Assembly: GCA_009789175.1 (NCBI GenBank)
Contig: CP046866.1
Span: 1,922,001 to 1,986,000 of the forward strand
Length of the DNA stretch: 64,000 nt
From: Salinibaculum litoreum
Lineage (GTDB): Archaea > Halobacteriota > Halobacteria > Halobacteriales > Haloarculaceae
Reading direction: 5' to 3'
Shown: positions 51,349 to 61,400 of the stretch, piece by piece
Position numbering within the stretch: position 1 is the stretch's first letter
How the letters are laid out: the number at the start of each line of letters is the position of its first letter
Program-made: the position numbers and the translations under genes
Notes under the pieces: generated by a model
What the model saw: only the letters and a program-made list of their open reading frames with translations
Databases searched by the model: none
Told to the model about the DNA's origin: nothing

Positions 51349-52088
51349 GCGACAGCGACAGCGGCGGCCGGGACATCGCTGTGGCCGTCGTCGACGCCGA
51401 GACGCCGGGTAACGTCGGCACCATCGCCAGGGGCATGAAGAACTTCGGCCTCTCGGAGCTGTTGCTCGTCGACCCGCCGGAACTGGACCCCGACGGGGAG
51501 GCTTACGGCTTCGCCGGCAGCGCCCGCGAGGACGTGCTTCCCAATGCTCGGGAGGTAACACTGGACCATCTAGTCGAGAATTACCACACCGTCGGCTGTA
51601 CGGCCGTCACCAACGAGAACGCCACGAAGCACGTCCGCTACCCGTTCAAGACGCCCCGGGAACTCGCCGACAGCCTCCGGTCGGTCGAGGCGGACACCTG
51701 CATCGTCTTCGGCCGGGAGTCCTCGGGGCTGAACAACGACGAACTCGCCCGGCTGGACGAACTCTGTGCGATTCCAGCGAGCGCGGAGTACCCCGTCCTC
51801 AACCTCGGCCAGGCCGCGACTATCCTGCTGTACGAACTCCGGGAGTTGACCATCGCAGACGACCAGCTGCCGGAGATTACCGACCGCGCCGACGAGCGTG
51901 CCATCGAAGGGCTCCACGACCAGTTCGCGGACTTCCTCGTTGCCGTGGGGCACCCCGAAGAGAAGCAGGCCAAAAGCGGTCGGCTCTGGCGACGGCTCCT
52001 CGGTCGTGCCCACCCGACCGGTCGCGAGGTACGCACCCTCCGCGGTCTGTTCCGGCGGGCCAGCGAGCAGTTACGGGACGAGCAGTAG
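51345..52088 (+). CDS. trmJ: tRNA ribose methyltransferase TrmJ (SPOUT)
   Basis: 247 residues of the SpoU/TrmH SPOUT superfamily. Motif 1 AETPGNVGTIARGMKNFG (about 17-34), motif 2 IVFGRESSGLNNDEL (about 118-132) and motif 3 LNLGQAATILLYEL (about 146-159) form the knot that binds SAM. Archaeal TrmJ 2'-O-methylates C32 of tRNAs. The C-terminal extension of about 70 residues is charged. It overlaps the preceding gene by four bases; start MSDSDSGGRD at 51345. Confidence 0.88.
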   Translation: MSDSDSGGRDIAVAVVDAETPGNVGTIARGMKNFGLSELLLVDPPELDPDGEAYGFAGSAREDVLPNAREVTLDHLVENYHTVGCTAVTNENATKHVRYPFKTPRELADSLRSVEADTCIVFGRESSGLNNDELARLDELCAIPASAEYPVLNLGQAATILLYELRELTIADDQLPEITDRADERAIEGLHDQFADFLVAVGHPEEKQAKSGRLWRRLLGRAHPTGREVRTLRGLFRRASEQLRDEQ

Positions 52089-52207
52089 CGTTACGACCAG
52101 GGTAGCTTGTCGGTAGGAAGTTCCTTCTCGTCAGGAGAGTCCACGCGACATGAGGCAGGGATTTTAGCTGGCATATACTCTTGCCCACGTGTCTGCTGCT
52201 GTCGGCC

Positions 52208-52348
52208 ATGGAACGCTACTGTGGCAAGGTGCGGTGTGAGGACTGTGACAAGTGGCTGCCGGTCGAGGGTGGCAACGAGACGGTAACGTGTGACTGTGGC
52301 AATCGGTTCGTGGTCACGATAACGTCGATACCGGCCCAGCTCGTCTGA
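52208..52348 (+). CDS. 46-residue zinc-ribbon microprotein
   Basis: ATG at 52208 to TGA at 52346. Cysteines at 5, 10, 13, 28 and 30 (CGKVRCEDC and CDCGNRF) give a CxxC-(x14)-CxC zinc-ribbon arrangement on a protein without other domains. A GCATATACTC box (about 52171-52180) lies 27-32 bases upstream, supporting transcription. Such proteins often modulate transcription or stress responses; no specific role is assigned. Confidence 0.65.
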   Translation: MERYCGKVRCEDCDKWLPVEGGNETVTCDCGNRFVVTITSIPAQLV

Positions 52349-52402
52349 GAAAGTGGAGGGGTAGCGGGGAGGTGTCAGCCTCTCCGAGCACGCGACGGTG
52401 TT

Positions 52403-53518
52403 CTACGACTCGATGACAGCAGAGCCGATATCGGTCAGCTCGTCTTTCGTGAGCTGGCCGTGGACGGTGTAGGACTGGCTGTCAGTGTCGACGTGGAGGA
52501 AGGCGTACTCGTCGAAGTCGGCGTAGTAGCCGGTTTCGTCACCGACGGTGACCTGCTCGTAGTCATCGTCCTCACTCCAGTCGAAGGGTGAGTCAGCCTG
52601 CGTGCTGACGTGGATGCGCTCCTCGCCGTTCGTGTACGTCAGCATCGCCGTGTAGTAGTTGTCGCCGTCGATGGTACGGGCATCCTCGAATTCGTAGTCA
52701 CCGGGCAGTTCAGCGCCTGGAACAGACAGTTCGGCATCGGACTGCAGCGCGTCGTAGTCATCGTAGGAGGTGACCTCGGGACCGCCGAAGGAAGGTTCGG
52801 TCGCGTCCGACGGCACGTCAAGTTCGAACGCCGACTCGGGAACCTCTTCGTTCAGGGAGACGTTCGTGTACGTCTGGGTCGTCGAGAACGACATGTCCTC
52901 GGAGTCGACTGCGGACGTTATCTGGACGGGGAAGTACGTCTCCGTGTCGACTGCGACCGTCACCGAGACGTTGGCGTCGTTGTTGTACTGCGCCTGTGTT
53001 GGCTCGCCAGTCAGGACGTACACGTCCGTGCCGGCCACCGTGTCAGTACCCTCGTAGTGGTAGTCGACAGCCGACTCGTTGGTCAACGACTGCAGTTGTG
53101 GCAGCAACCGGTCGCTCCGATAGTCGAACTTGGAGACGGTGTTTTCATCAGGGTTGTAGGTGACACTGGTGGTCTCGTTGACGACCATGGTGGTGTTGGT
53201 TCCGTACGAGGACTCGAGCGTCTCGACGCGTTTCTCGAAGGCGTTCAGGTCGGCAACGACCCGCTGGGTCCCCGTGGTCGTCTCGCCGTCGTACTCGGTC
53301 TCAGTCGTCCGCGTGAACTCGACAGTCTCGAGCGTCTCGATACGCTCGATGAACGTGTCGACGACTTCCTCGCCGTCGGCGTCATCTGTGGAATCGGTCG
53401 TCTGTGCGGCTGGTGTGGAGGAACCGTCTGCGAACGCGACGCCTGCGAGACCCGACGACAGCACTGTGACTGCGACGAGTACCGCAAGCACCGCGGGGCG
53501 GCGGTTGTCCTGTGACAT
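52403..53518 (-). CDS. Exported LolA-like lipoprotein-carrier fold protein
   Basis: 371 residues. A Sec-type signal (RRPAVLAVLVAVTVLSSG, then GVAFA) with a likely cut near Ala30. The mature protein is Thr/Asp/Tyr-rich, mostly beta, with segments FTRTTETEYDGE and SKFDYRSDRLLPQL and VYVLTGEP similar to outer-membrane lipoprotein carrier/DUF2092 folds, followed by a second beta domain with repeated VTVG/YYADFD strands. Start MSQDNRR at 53518 is chosen because the TATATAAATA region at 53541-53550 (minus strand TATTTATATA) lies about 27 bases upstream; in-frame ATGs at 53530 and 53569 would lie too close to or upstream of it. Confidence 0.75.
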   Translation of the reverse strand: MSQDNRRPAVLAVLVAVTVLSSGLAGVAFADGSSTPAAQTTDSTDDADGEEVVDTFIERIETLETVEFTRTTETEYDGETTTGTQRVVADLNAFEKRVETLESSYGTNTTMVVNETTSVTYNPDENTVSKFDYRSDRLLPQLQSLTNESAVDYHYEGTDTVAGTDVYVLTGEPTQAQYNNDANVSVTVAVDTETYFPVQITSAVDSEDMSFSTTQTYTNVSLNEEVPESAFELDVPSDATEPSFGGPEVTSYDDYDALQSDAELSVPGAELPGDYEFEDARTIDGDNYYTAMLTYTNGEERIHVSTQADSPFDWSEDDDYEQVTVGDETGYYADFDEYAFLHVDTDSQSYTVHGQLTKDELTDIGSAVIES

Positions 53519-53540
53519 GCAGTTGTCCATTCGGACTATG

Positions 53541-53550
53541 TATATAAATA
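53541..53550 (-). promoter_or_regulatory. TATA box of the LolA-like gene
   Basis: Minus strand TATTTATATA, centred 27 bases before the ATG at 53518. It is the clearest TATA element in the window and decides the start. Confidence 0.65.
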
Positions 53551-53640
53551 GCGTCAGCGTGGACCGCACAGCCGGTAACTGGCAACAAAATATAAGTATC
53601 AGTTCTGTCCCGGCGGCCGGGTCAGACTGAGAACACGGCC

Positions 53641-55509
53641 TCAGGCGCGTTTCTGGATTTCCTCGCGGAGCACGTTGCTGACGGTGTCACCGTCGGCTTT
53701 CCCGCGGAGGGCACCCATACACTCGCCCATCAACGCGGAGAACGCACCCATGCCCTCGGCTTCGACCTGGTCGGCATTGCGCTCGACAACTTCGGCGACA
53801 GCCTCGCGGACCTCCGCTTCGCCGACGCCACCCAGCCCTTCCTCCTCGACGGCCTCCTCGGCCGTGAGGGCAGGGTTCTCCGCGAGGGCGACCAGCAGGT
53901 CGTTGAGTCCCTCCTGGGGGACCTCGCCGCCGTCGACGAGGGCGAGTGCATCCGCGAGGTGGTCGTCGGTCAGGTTCTCGACAGACACGTCGTCGCGCCG
54001 GAGTTCCGTCAGCGTCGAGGCGAGCGTGTCCGCAGCGAGCGTCGGGTCGACGCCGTCGGCGACGGCGGACTCGAACAGCGGCATGCGCTGGCCGTAGGCG
54101 ACCTGTTCGGCCAGACCCGCATCGAGGTCATGCTCCTCCTGGTACCGCGTCACTTTCTCGGTCAGCAGTTCCGGTGTCTCCACCTCAGTTGGGTCGAGGT
54201 TGACTGGCGGTACGTCGGTCTCGGGGTACATCCGCGCCGCGCCGGGCAGCGGGCGGAGATAGCGCGTCGTCGCGTCGGGTTCGGCGTCGCGGGTCTCCTC
54301 GGGGACACCCTCCAGTGCGGTCTCGGCCCGTTCGACGACCGCCTCGATGGCGAGGTCCGCAGTCTGGGGGTCGTCCGCAACCAGCGCGACTGCGTCGTCG
54401 GGGTCTGCATCCACTGCATCCCGGAGCGCCTCGACCTCGGCTTCGGTGACGCCGTAGGCAGGGAGTTCGTCAGTGTGGAAGATGCCGCCGGCACCGTGGC
54501 GTTTGGCGTGGTCGGCCAGTTCCGTCCCCAGGCGGCGGTCTGGCTGAATCTCGCGGCCGACCAGCCCGTCGAAGCCTGCCAGCCTGACCGCCATCGCTTT
54601 CCCGCCCCCAGAGAGAGCGCCACCGATGACGCCGCTGTCGGTGTCCTCGAAGGTGTCGCTCACGTCGACGGGGTCGCCGACGCGTGCGTCCCGCTCGGCG
54701 AGTTCGTCGGCAATCGAGAGCAGTTCGACCTGGCGTCTGACCTCGTTTTCGACGATGTCGTCGATGTCGTCGAGGCTCTGGACGCCTTTGATTTCGACGC
54801 GTGCGCCCTCCGCGATGGAGACGTTCACGTCCTGTCGGATGGTCCCCAGGCCGCGTTTGACCTTGCCGGTCGAGCGAAGCAACATGCCGATTTGCTCGGC
54901 GGCCTCCTTGGCCTGTGCGGGCGAGCGGATGTCCGGTTTGGTGCCGATTTCGACCAGGGGAATCCCCAGTCGGTCGAGGCTGTATCGGACGCCTGCCTCG
55001 GTTTCCTCGATGCGCTGGGCACTTTCCTCTTCGAGCATCATGTCCTCGACGCCGACCGGACCGTCGTCGGTCTGTATTTCGCCGTCGGTGGCCACGAGCA
55101 TGGTGCGCTGGAAGCCAGTCGTGTTGGAGCCGTCGACGACGATTTTTCGCATGACCTGTGCCTGGTCGACGGCCACCATGTCGAGCAACTGGGCGATTTC
55201 CAGTGCCACTTCCCGGGCTTCTTCGTCGACCCGTCCCGGCGGTTCGTCGTCCTCCTCGACCAGACAGGTGCTGTCGTAGGCGAGATATTCGAACTCGCGG
55301 TCGACGACCGACTCCTCCAAGGCAGCGGCGTCGATTTCGCCGAGTTCGCTTTTCGTCGGGTGGAGGTACCGTCGGAAGGTCCGCTCGGCGGCCTCGGGTT
55401 CGCGCAGGCGAGTCGGACAGGAACAGAACAGCTTCGTCGCCGTGTCGAGTTGCTGGTGAATCTCCAGCCCCGCCACGAGACCCAACTCGTCGTAGTCGTA
55501 GTCGCTCAT
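53641..55509 (-). CDS. gatE: Glutamyl-tRNA(Gln) amidotransferase subunit E
   Basis: 622 residues. GatE, with the asparaginase-like GatD, converts misacylated Glu-tRNA(Gln) to Gln-tRNA(Gln) in archaea, which lack GlnRS. Markers: GLVAGLEIHQQLDT (10-23), CSCPTR, the kinase-like core KEAAEQIGMLLRSTGKVKRGLGTIRQDVN (in parts), GRE(I/V)QPDRRLGTELADHAK, the AspRS-like GAD insertion with GAGGIFHTDELPAYG, and a YqeY-like tail domain GLNDLLVALAENPALT. ATG at 55509 lies about 28 bases after GCGTTTTTTGCC. gatD is not in the window. Confidence 0.95.
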   Translation of the reverse strand: MSDYDYDELGLVAGLEIHQQLDTATKLFCSCPTRLREPEAAERTFRRYLHPTKSELGEIDAAALEESVVDREFEYLAYDSTCLVEEDDEPPGRVDEEAREVALEIAQLLDMVAVDQAQVMRKIVVDGSNTTGFQRTMLVATDGEIQTDDGPVGVEDMMLEEESAQRIEETEAGVRYSLDRLGIPLVEIGTKPDIRSPAQAKEAAEQIGMLLRSTGKVKRGLGTIRQDVNVSIAEGARVEIKGVQSLDDIDDIVENEVRRQVELLSIADELAERDARVGDPVDVSDTFEDTDSGVIGGALSGGGKAMAVRLAGFDGLVGREIQPDRRLGTELADHAKRHGAGGIFHTDELPAYGVTEAEVEALRDAVDADPDDAVALVADDPQTADLAIEAVVERAETALEGVPEETRDAEPDATTRYLRPLPGAARMYPETDVPPVNLDPTEVETPELLTEKVTRYQEEHDLDAGLAEQVAYGQRMPLFESAVADGVDPTLAADTLASTLTELRRDDVSVENLTDDHLADALALVDGGEVPQEGLNDLLVALAENPALTAEEAVEEEGLGGVGEAEVREAVAEVVERNADQVEAEGMGAFSALMGECMGALRGKADGDTVSNVLREEIQKRA

Positions 55510-55644
55510 TGCACTCCACTGCACGTCGGAGGGGCAAAAAACGCACTATCGCCCCCAATGTTGTCCGGCCCCGTGTGACCCGAGATGTTTCACCGATTGA
55601 TAACGTCCAGCGGGCTTTATCGGGGTCTAGTCCAACGTTGGCCT

Positions 55645-56127
55645 ATGGGAGTCCCGGAGCGGTCCCGGGAGCGCGTCGAGGCCAAGCTTGACGAGTTCGA
55701 GGAGATCTACGGCTCGTTCGTCGTCAACCAGACCACGATAACGCTTCCCGACGACCAGTACACACGATTGCGCGAACGCGGTAATCCCGAGCCAGTCGCC
55801 GCCTACGTCGCCGTCTACAACGACGACGACGAAATCCTCCACGTCGACGCCGGCGGTGACCACGAACTGCCCGGCATCGCAGCACAGCTTGATGAGTCGC
55901 TTGTCCCGGCGCTGAAAGAGGAAGTCGCAGACACCGCCGATGTCGACTGTGCGGTCGACGAACTCGACCAGGTGACCATCGCCGGTCTGCGCAACGCCGA
56001 CGACCCCGACGCCAAGACGTTGTACAACCTCGTCACCGTCTTCCACGCGACGCACGAGGCCGGCGTGCCCGCCGACGAGGCCACGTGGTTCGAGACCACC
56101 GAATCAGTCCAGCCACTCTACGCCTGA
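55645..56127 (+). CDS. Conserved haloarchaeal protein of unknown function
   Basis: 160 residues, acidic and soluble. Segments VVNQTTITLPDD and VAAYVAVYNDDDEILHVD form beta strands that resemble the opening of NUDIX proteins, but no NUDIX box (G-x5-E-x7-REUxEExGU) follows, so a hydrolase call is not supported. GCTTTATCGG about 27 bases before the ATG at 55645 supports the start; the extra 20 in-frame codons upstream are rejected. It is convergent with egsA and divergent from gatE. Confidence 0.6.
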   Translation: MGVPERSRERVEAKLDEFEEIYGSFVVNQTTITLPDDQYTRLRERGNPEPVAAYVAVYNDDDEILHVDAGGDHELPGIAAQLDESLVPALKEEVADTADVDCAVDELDQVTIAGLRNADDPDAKTLYNLVTVFHATHEAGVPADEATWFETTESVQPLYA

Positions 56128-56128
56128 G

Positions 56129-57187
56129 CTAGATGACGCCGGTCATCGTCGCCGCCTCGCGAGCGGCGCGTTCGTCCATCCCGTCACCCAGAATCGTGTA
56201 CCGGTCCCGAATCTCGTGACAGGTCGTCAGCGCCTCGATGACAGTCCCCTCGTCGATGCCGAGTTCCGCGGCGGTCGTCGGCGCACCGATAGTCGCCAGC
56301 GCGTCCCGGACGTTTTGCCACTCGCCGTGTTCGCCGCTGTGGAGGTACTCCGTCATGATGGAGCCGACGCCGACCTGATGGCCGTGGAGTGCGGCCTCCG
56401 GGACGAGCTGGTCGAGCTTGTGTGAAAAGAGGTGTTCGGCACCGCTTGCCGGCCGGGAAGAGCCGGCAATCGACATCGCGACACCCGAGGAGACCAGCGC
56501 TTTCACGACGACCCACGCCGACTCCTCCAGCCCCTGCTTGACCGAGTTGGCGTTCTGGACCAGCATCTCCGCGGTCATCTCCGAGAGCGCACCCGCATAC
56601 TCGGAGTAGGTGACGTTTTTCAGCCGGTGGGCGAGTTGCCAGTCACGGACGGCAGTGTAATTTGAGATGATATCGGCACAGCCGGCGGTCGTGAGCCGCC
56701 AGGGCGCGTCAGCGAGGATTTCCGTATCCGCGATGACGGCAAGCGGCGGCTCGGCGGCGACGCTGTGGCGGGTATCTCCCTCGGCGACCGAGCCGCGACC
56801 GGAGACGATACCGTCGTGGCTCGCGGCAGTCGGCACGGAGATGAAACCGACGCCGTGGTGTTCGGCGGCCATCTTGGCGATGTCGATAGCCTTCCCCCCA
56901 CCCACACCAAGCAGATAGCCGGCGTCGACTTCCTCGGTGGCGTCGATGACCTCCTGGACGGCGTCGAAACTGGCCTCCTCGACGGTGACCATCGCGGGGT
57001 CGGTCCCCCGGTCGGCGAACTGGTCGTAGAGTCGGTCCCCGGCGACTTCCTTCGGCGTCGGGCTGGTAACCATCAGCGGACGCCCGGAGAGGTGTAAATC
57101 GTCAATCGCCGCGGTCGTCTGCTCCAGGACCCCGTGTCCGACGAGCACGTTCCGCGGAAGTCGTATCCACGTCGACTTCTCGAACAT
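56129..57187 (-). CDS. egsA: sn-glycerol-1-phosphate dehydrogenase
   Basis: 352 residues. Makes sn-glycerol-1-phosphate, the stereochemical base of archaeal lipids, from dihydroxyacetone phosphate with NAD(P)H. The dinucleotide site GVGGGKAID is at 94-102 and SHDGIVSG at 123-130. Zinc ligands fit Asp172 (ADIISN), His252 (GAEHLFSHKLD) and His268 (LHGHQVG), as in iron/zinc polyol dehydrogenases. A GAAAACAG tract lies about 28 bases upstream of the ATG on the plus strand. Divergent from the lipoprotein gene. Confidence 0.95.
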   Translation of the reverse strand: MFEKSTWIRLPRNVLVGHGVLEQTTAAIDDLHLSGRPLMVTSPTPKEVAGDRLYDQFADRGTDPAMVTVEEASFDAVQEVIDATEEVDAGYLLGVGGGKAIDIAKMAAEHHGVGFISVPTAASHDGIVSGRGSVAEGDTRHSVAAEPPLAVIADTEILADAPWRLTTAGCADIISNYTAVRDWQLAHRLKNVTYSEYAGALSEMTAEMLVQNANSVKQGLEESAWVVVKALVSSGVAMSIAGSSRPASGAEHLFSHKLDQLVPEAALHGHQVGVGSIMTEYLHSGEHGEWQNVRDALATIGAPTTAAELGIDEGTVIEALTTCHEIRDRYTILGDGMDERAAREAATMTGVI

Positions 57188-57300
57188 ACACCCCTGTGGC
57201 CGGGGACGGGTGAAAACAGTTTCCCGGGCGACCGGGGACGGCAGCCGCCTACCCTTGGTCGGATGCCAGCACTTACTTGCGTGTATCCGATTGTGTCCCC

Positions 57301-58392
57301 ATGGATAGAAGACGGTTCGTCAAGCTGGCAGGAACGGCAAGCGTCGCGACAGCGGCGGGACTCGCCGGCTGTAGTGACGACGGTGGGACCAGCGAGAACA
57401 ACAGCGACGACGACACCGAGGGGACACCGACACCCGATGGGACACCCGAGGGAACCCCCGACGACGGACAGGACGAACAGGACGGACAGAATAGTCAGGG
57501 AGGGGACCCGACGCCCGGCGAGCGGGCACGGTACGATTCGTGGATACTCCAGGATGCATACGGGAGTGGCCCGATAGATTTCGCCGTCTCTCTGGACATT
57601 GCTGCGCTCTCGGCGGTCGGGGAGGCCGAGGAGGATACCGACCCGCCGGACGACGCTCTTGCGGTCACCCCACTGTCGTTTTTCGGACTGGGAAGTAACC
57701 TGGCTACGGGAGTGCTGGGGATTCCACGGAGTGGCTCGGACCAGGACACCGACCAGCCGACGGAGTACCTGCACGTCGCCAGCAATAGCGTCATTATGGA
57801 GGGAAACTACGATGCCGACGCGACCGCGACCGCCATCGAAGACCAGGGGGCAACCGAGAGCGAGCAGTACGGTGACTTCACCTTCTACACCATCGACGGA
57901 CAGAACGGTACATCGGTAATCGGCATCACCAGTGACACGGTCATCGTCGCGGGAGCCAGCGGCGAGAGCAGCCCGACCGAGCAGGCGCGGTTACTCGCCG
58001 ATGCGAACAATGCCGAAGCCACGACATACAGCGCCGGTGTCGGGGAGTTCGACGAGTTGATGACGGCGCTTCCTGACCGCACGATTATGGGCGTCTCGTA
58101 TGACCCCGAGGGGAACGTCCTCGAAGGGACGGGCGGAGGACAATCCGAGCTCGAATTCATCGAGGAGACCGAACTCGGCCCGAACGTCCTCGGCTACGCG
58201 ACGAGCGCGACGCTCGAAAGCAGTGGTATCGCCACGTCCAGCGTCGCACTCCGCTACGAGAGTGCCGACGATGTCGACGACCGCTCGACCATCGAGTCGG
58301 CACTGGGCGCTGAAGCGGATGTGCAGACTATCGCTATCGATGGCCCGCTCGTCGTGGTCGAAGGCGAGTTCGCGACACCGGCCTCGAACTGA
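57301..58392 (+). CDS. Tat lipoprotein with repeated serine/threonine-rich sequence, unknown function
   Basis: 363 residues. RRRFVKLAG (Tat) and a lipobox LAGC with Cys24. A disordered acidic, Pro/Gly/Thr-rich linker (about 25-75) follows. The globular part has alternating strands and helices with acid-rich edges (for example PTEYLHVASNSVIMEGNYD and SDTVIVAGASGE). No catalytic motif is seen. ACTTACTTGC lies about 27 bases before the ATG at 57301, eight codons inside a longer open frame. Confidence 0.7.
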   Translation: MDRRRFVKLAGTASVATAAGLAGCSDDGGTSENNSDDDTEGTPTPDGTPEGTPDDGQDEQDGQNSQGGDPTPGERARYDSWILQDAYGSGPIDFAVSLDIAALSAVGEAEEDTDPPDDALAVTPLSFFGLGSNLATGVLGIPRSGSDQDTDQPTEYLHVASNSVIMEGNYDADATATAIEDQGATESEQYGDFTFYTIDGQNGTSVIGITSDTVIVAGASGESSPTEQARLLADANNAEATTYSAGVGEFDELMTALPDRTIMGVSYDPEGNVLEGTGGGQSELEFIEETELGPNVLGYATSATLESSGIATSSVALRYESADDVDDRSTIESALGAEADVQTIAIDGPLVVVEGEFATPASN

Positions 58393-58425
58393 GACGGACG
58401 GTAAACGGTCGTTACGACACCGTGG

Positions 58426-61400
58426 TCAGTCGTCGGCGCGGCCGCGCACTGCATCGCTCGCAGTGGCGGTGGCATCGGCTGCCGGCGGGAGGTCGTTACG
58501 CACGTCGTCGCGTTCGCGCTCGTCGATGACCTCCGCGTAGGCGTCGGGCATCACCTTCGTGAAGTTCTCTATCTCCTCGTCCCAGTTCTCCAGGAGTTCC
58601 TGGGCGCGGTCCGAGTCCGTGTAGGCGGCGTGGTTCTCGACCAGCCGAGTCAGCATGTCCCGGTCTTTGGCTTCGAGACTGCCCATCAGCGTGACCATGC
58701 CGGTGTTGGCGCGGTCGGCGAAGTCGCCGTCGGGGTCGTAGACGTAGGCGACGCCGCCGGACATGCCGGCCGCGAAGTTCTTGCCCGTCTCGCCGAGGAC
58801 GGCGATGGCACCACCGGTCATGTACTCACAGCCGTGGTCGCCGACGCCCTCGACGACGCCTTTCACGCCGGAGTTACGCACGCCAAAGCGCTCGCCAGCG
58901 ACGCCGTTGACGTAGGCCTCACCCTGCGTCGCACCGTAGAGGGCGACGTTGCCGGCGATGACGTTCTCGCTGGCCTCGTAGCCGGCATCGGCCGGCGTCC
59001 GGACGACGAGTTTGCCACCGGAGAGCCCCTTGCCGACGTAGTCGTTTGCCGTGCCCACGAGGTCCATCGTTACGCCGTCCTGAACGAAGGCACCGAAGCT
59101 CTGGCCGGCAGTCCCCTCGAAGCGAATCGTGAGCGTATCCTCGGGGAGCCCGTCGACACCGTGCTTTCGCGAGATACGACTGGAGAGGGTCGAACCGACC
59201 GCACGGTCGACGTTGTCGATGTCCATGTCAAGCGTGACCGGTTCCTCGTCCTCGATGGCAGCCTCGGCCTTCTCGAGGATATCCCAGTCGAGTTGCTCGT
59301 CCACGTCGTGGTCCTGTGGCTGGGTCTTGTACCGGTCGATGTCGTAGGCGCTGTCGGGGTCGACCAGCAGCGAGGAGAGGTCGAGTTTCTTCGCTTTCTC
59401 CTGTGACACGTCCGTGCGTTGCCTGAGCATGTCCACACGGCCGACCATCTCATCGACCGTCTCGAAGCCCAGTTCGGCCATAATCTCGCGCAGTTCCTGG
59501 GCGACGAAGGTCATGTAGTTGATGACGTGCTGGGGCTGGCCGGGGAACCGCTCGCGGAGCTTCTCGTTTTGGGTGGCGACGCCGACCGGACAGGTGTTCT
59601 CGTGACACTGCCGGGCCATCACACACCCGGAAGTGACCATCGAGGCGGTCCCGAAGGCATACCCCTCCGCGCCGAGGAGGGTGGCGACGGCAACGTCGCG
59701 GCCGGTTTTCATCCCGCCGTCGGTGGTGACCTTGATGCGGTCACGCAGGCCCGTCGCGCGGAGCATCTGGTTGGCCTCCGTGACGCCCAGTTCCCAGGGC
59801 AGGCCCGCGTTCTTGATTGAGGTTTTCGGTGACGCACCGGTCCCCCCGGAGTCGCCGGAGATGTGAACCACGTCGGCGTTTGCCTTGGCGACACCGGCAG
59901 CGATGGTGCCGATGCCGGCCTCGGCGACGAGTTTGACGTTCACGTCGGCTTCCGGATTGCTCGCTTTCAGGTCGTGGATGAGCTGTTTGAGGTCCTCGAT
60001 GGAGTAGATGTCGTGCAGCGGCGGCGGCGAGATGAGACCCACGCCGGGCGTCGCATAGCGGACGTGGGCAATCATCTCGTTGACCTTCTTGCCAGGCAGG
60101 TGACCGCCCTCGCCGGGCTTTGAACCCTGTGCCATCTTGATTTGTAGTTCCTCGGCGCTCGAGAGATACGTCGAGGTAACGCCGAAGCGGCCGGAGGCGA
60201 CCTGTTTGGTCACACACTCCTTTTCGGTGTTGAACCGCTCTGGGGGTTCACCGCCCTCGCCGGTGTTTGCGGTGGCACCGAGGCGGTTCATTGCGATGGC
60301 GTTGTTCTCGTGCATCTCCGGTGCCAGAGAGCCAAGCGACATCGCCGCCGTCTCGAAGCGCTCGACGATGTCTTCGATGGGTTCGACATCCTCGATTGGA
60401 ATCGCCTCCCGCTCGTCGTCGTCGAACTCCAGCAGGCCACGCAGCGTGTGGAGTTGCTCGTTTTGGTTGTTGATCTGCTCGGCGAAGTCCTGGTACTGCT
60501 CGTAGTCGCCGGTCCGAACAGCCTGCTGGAGGGTGCCGACGGTATCGGGGTTCCAGGAGTGGAAGATGCCGCCCGAGCGGTTCTCGTACTCGCCGACGCG
60601 TTCCATCTCGGGCTCGTCTGCGCTCCAGGCGACCGTGTGACGGCGTTCGAGGTCGGACTCGATTTCTTCGAGACCGATGCCCTCGGTCCGGTTCTCGGTG
60701 CCCTCGAAGTACTCCGCGACGAAGTCCGAGGAGAGGCCGACCGCCTCGAAAATCTGTGCGCCCTGGTAGCTCTCGACGGTCGAAATTCCCATCTTGGCCA
60801 TCGTCTTCAGCAGGCCGTCCTCGATGGCGTTGATGTAGGCGTCGATAGCCTTCTCGGGGTCGGCACCGTCGGGACCGGCGACGAGGTCGGTGATGGTCTG
60901 GTACGCCAGGTAGGGGTTGACCGCACCGGCACCGTAGCCCACAAGCGTCGCGAAGTGATGGACGGCACGCGGGTCGCCGGACTCGACGACGAGACCGACG
61001 TGGTTGCGAAGCCCGTTGCGGACAAGATGATGGTGGACGCCACCGGTCGCGAGCAGGCTCGGAATCGGCACCTCGTCGGGACCGGCCGAGCGGTCCGAAA
61101 GCACGAGAATATCGTGGTCAGGTGCCGCCTCGTCGGCTTTCTCCCGGACGGTTTCGACGGCGGACTGGAGGTCCTGCTCGTCGGGGTCGTAGGTGATGTC
61201 GATAGTCGCCGTCGACATCCCGTTCTCGTCGATGTCTTTGATGTCGGCCATCTCCTGGTCGGTGAGGATGGGCGAGTCGAGGACGAGCTGGCGGGCGTGT
61301 TCGGGCGACTCGGCCAGCAGATTGCGCTGGAAGCCGAGTCGGGATTCCAGCGAGGTGACCAGTTCCTCGCGGATGTAGTCAAGCGGCGGGTTCGTGACCT

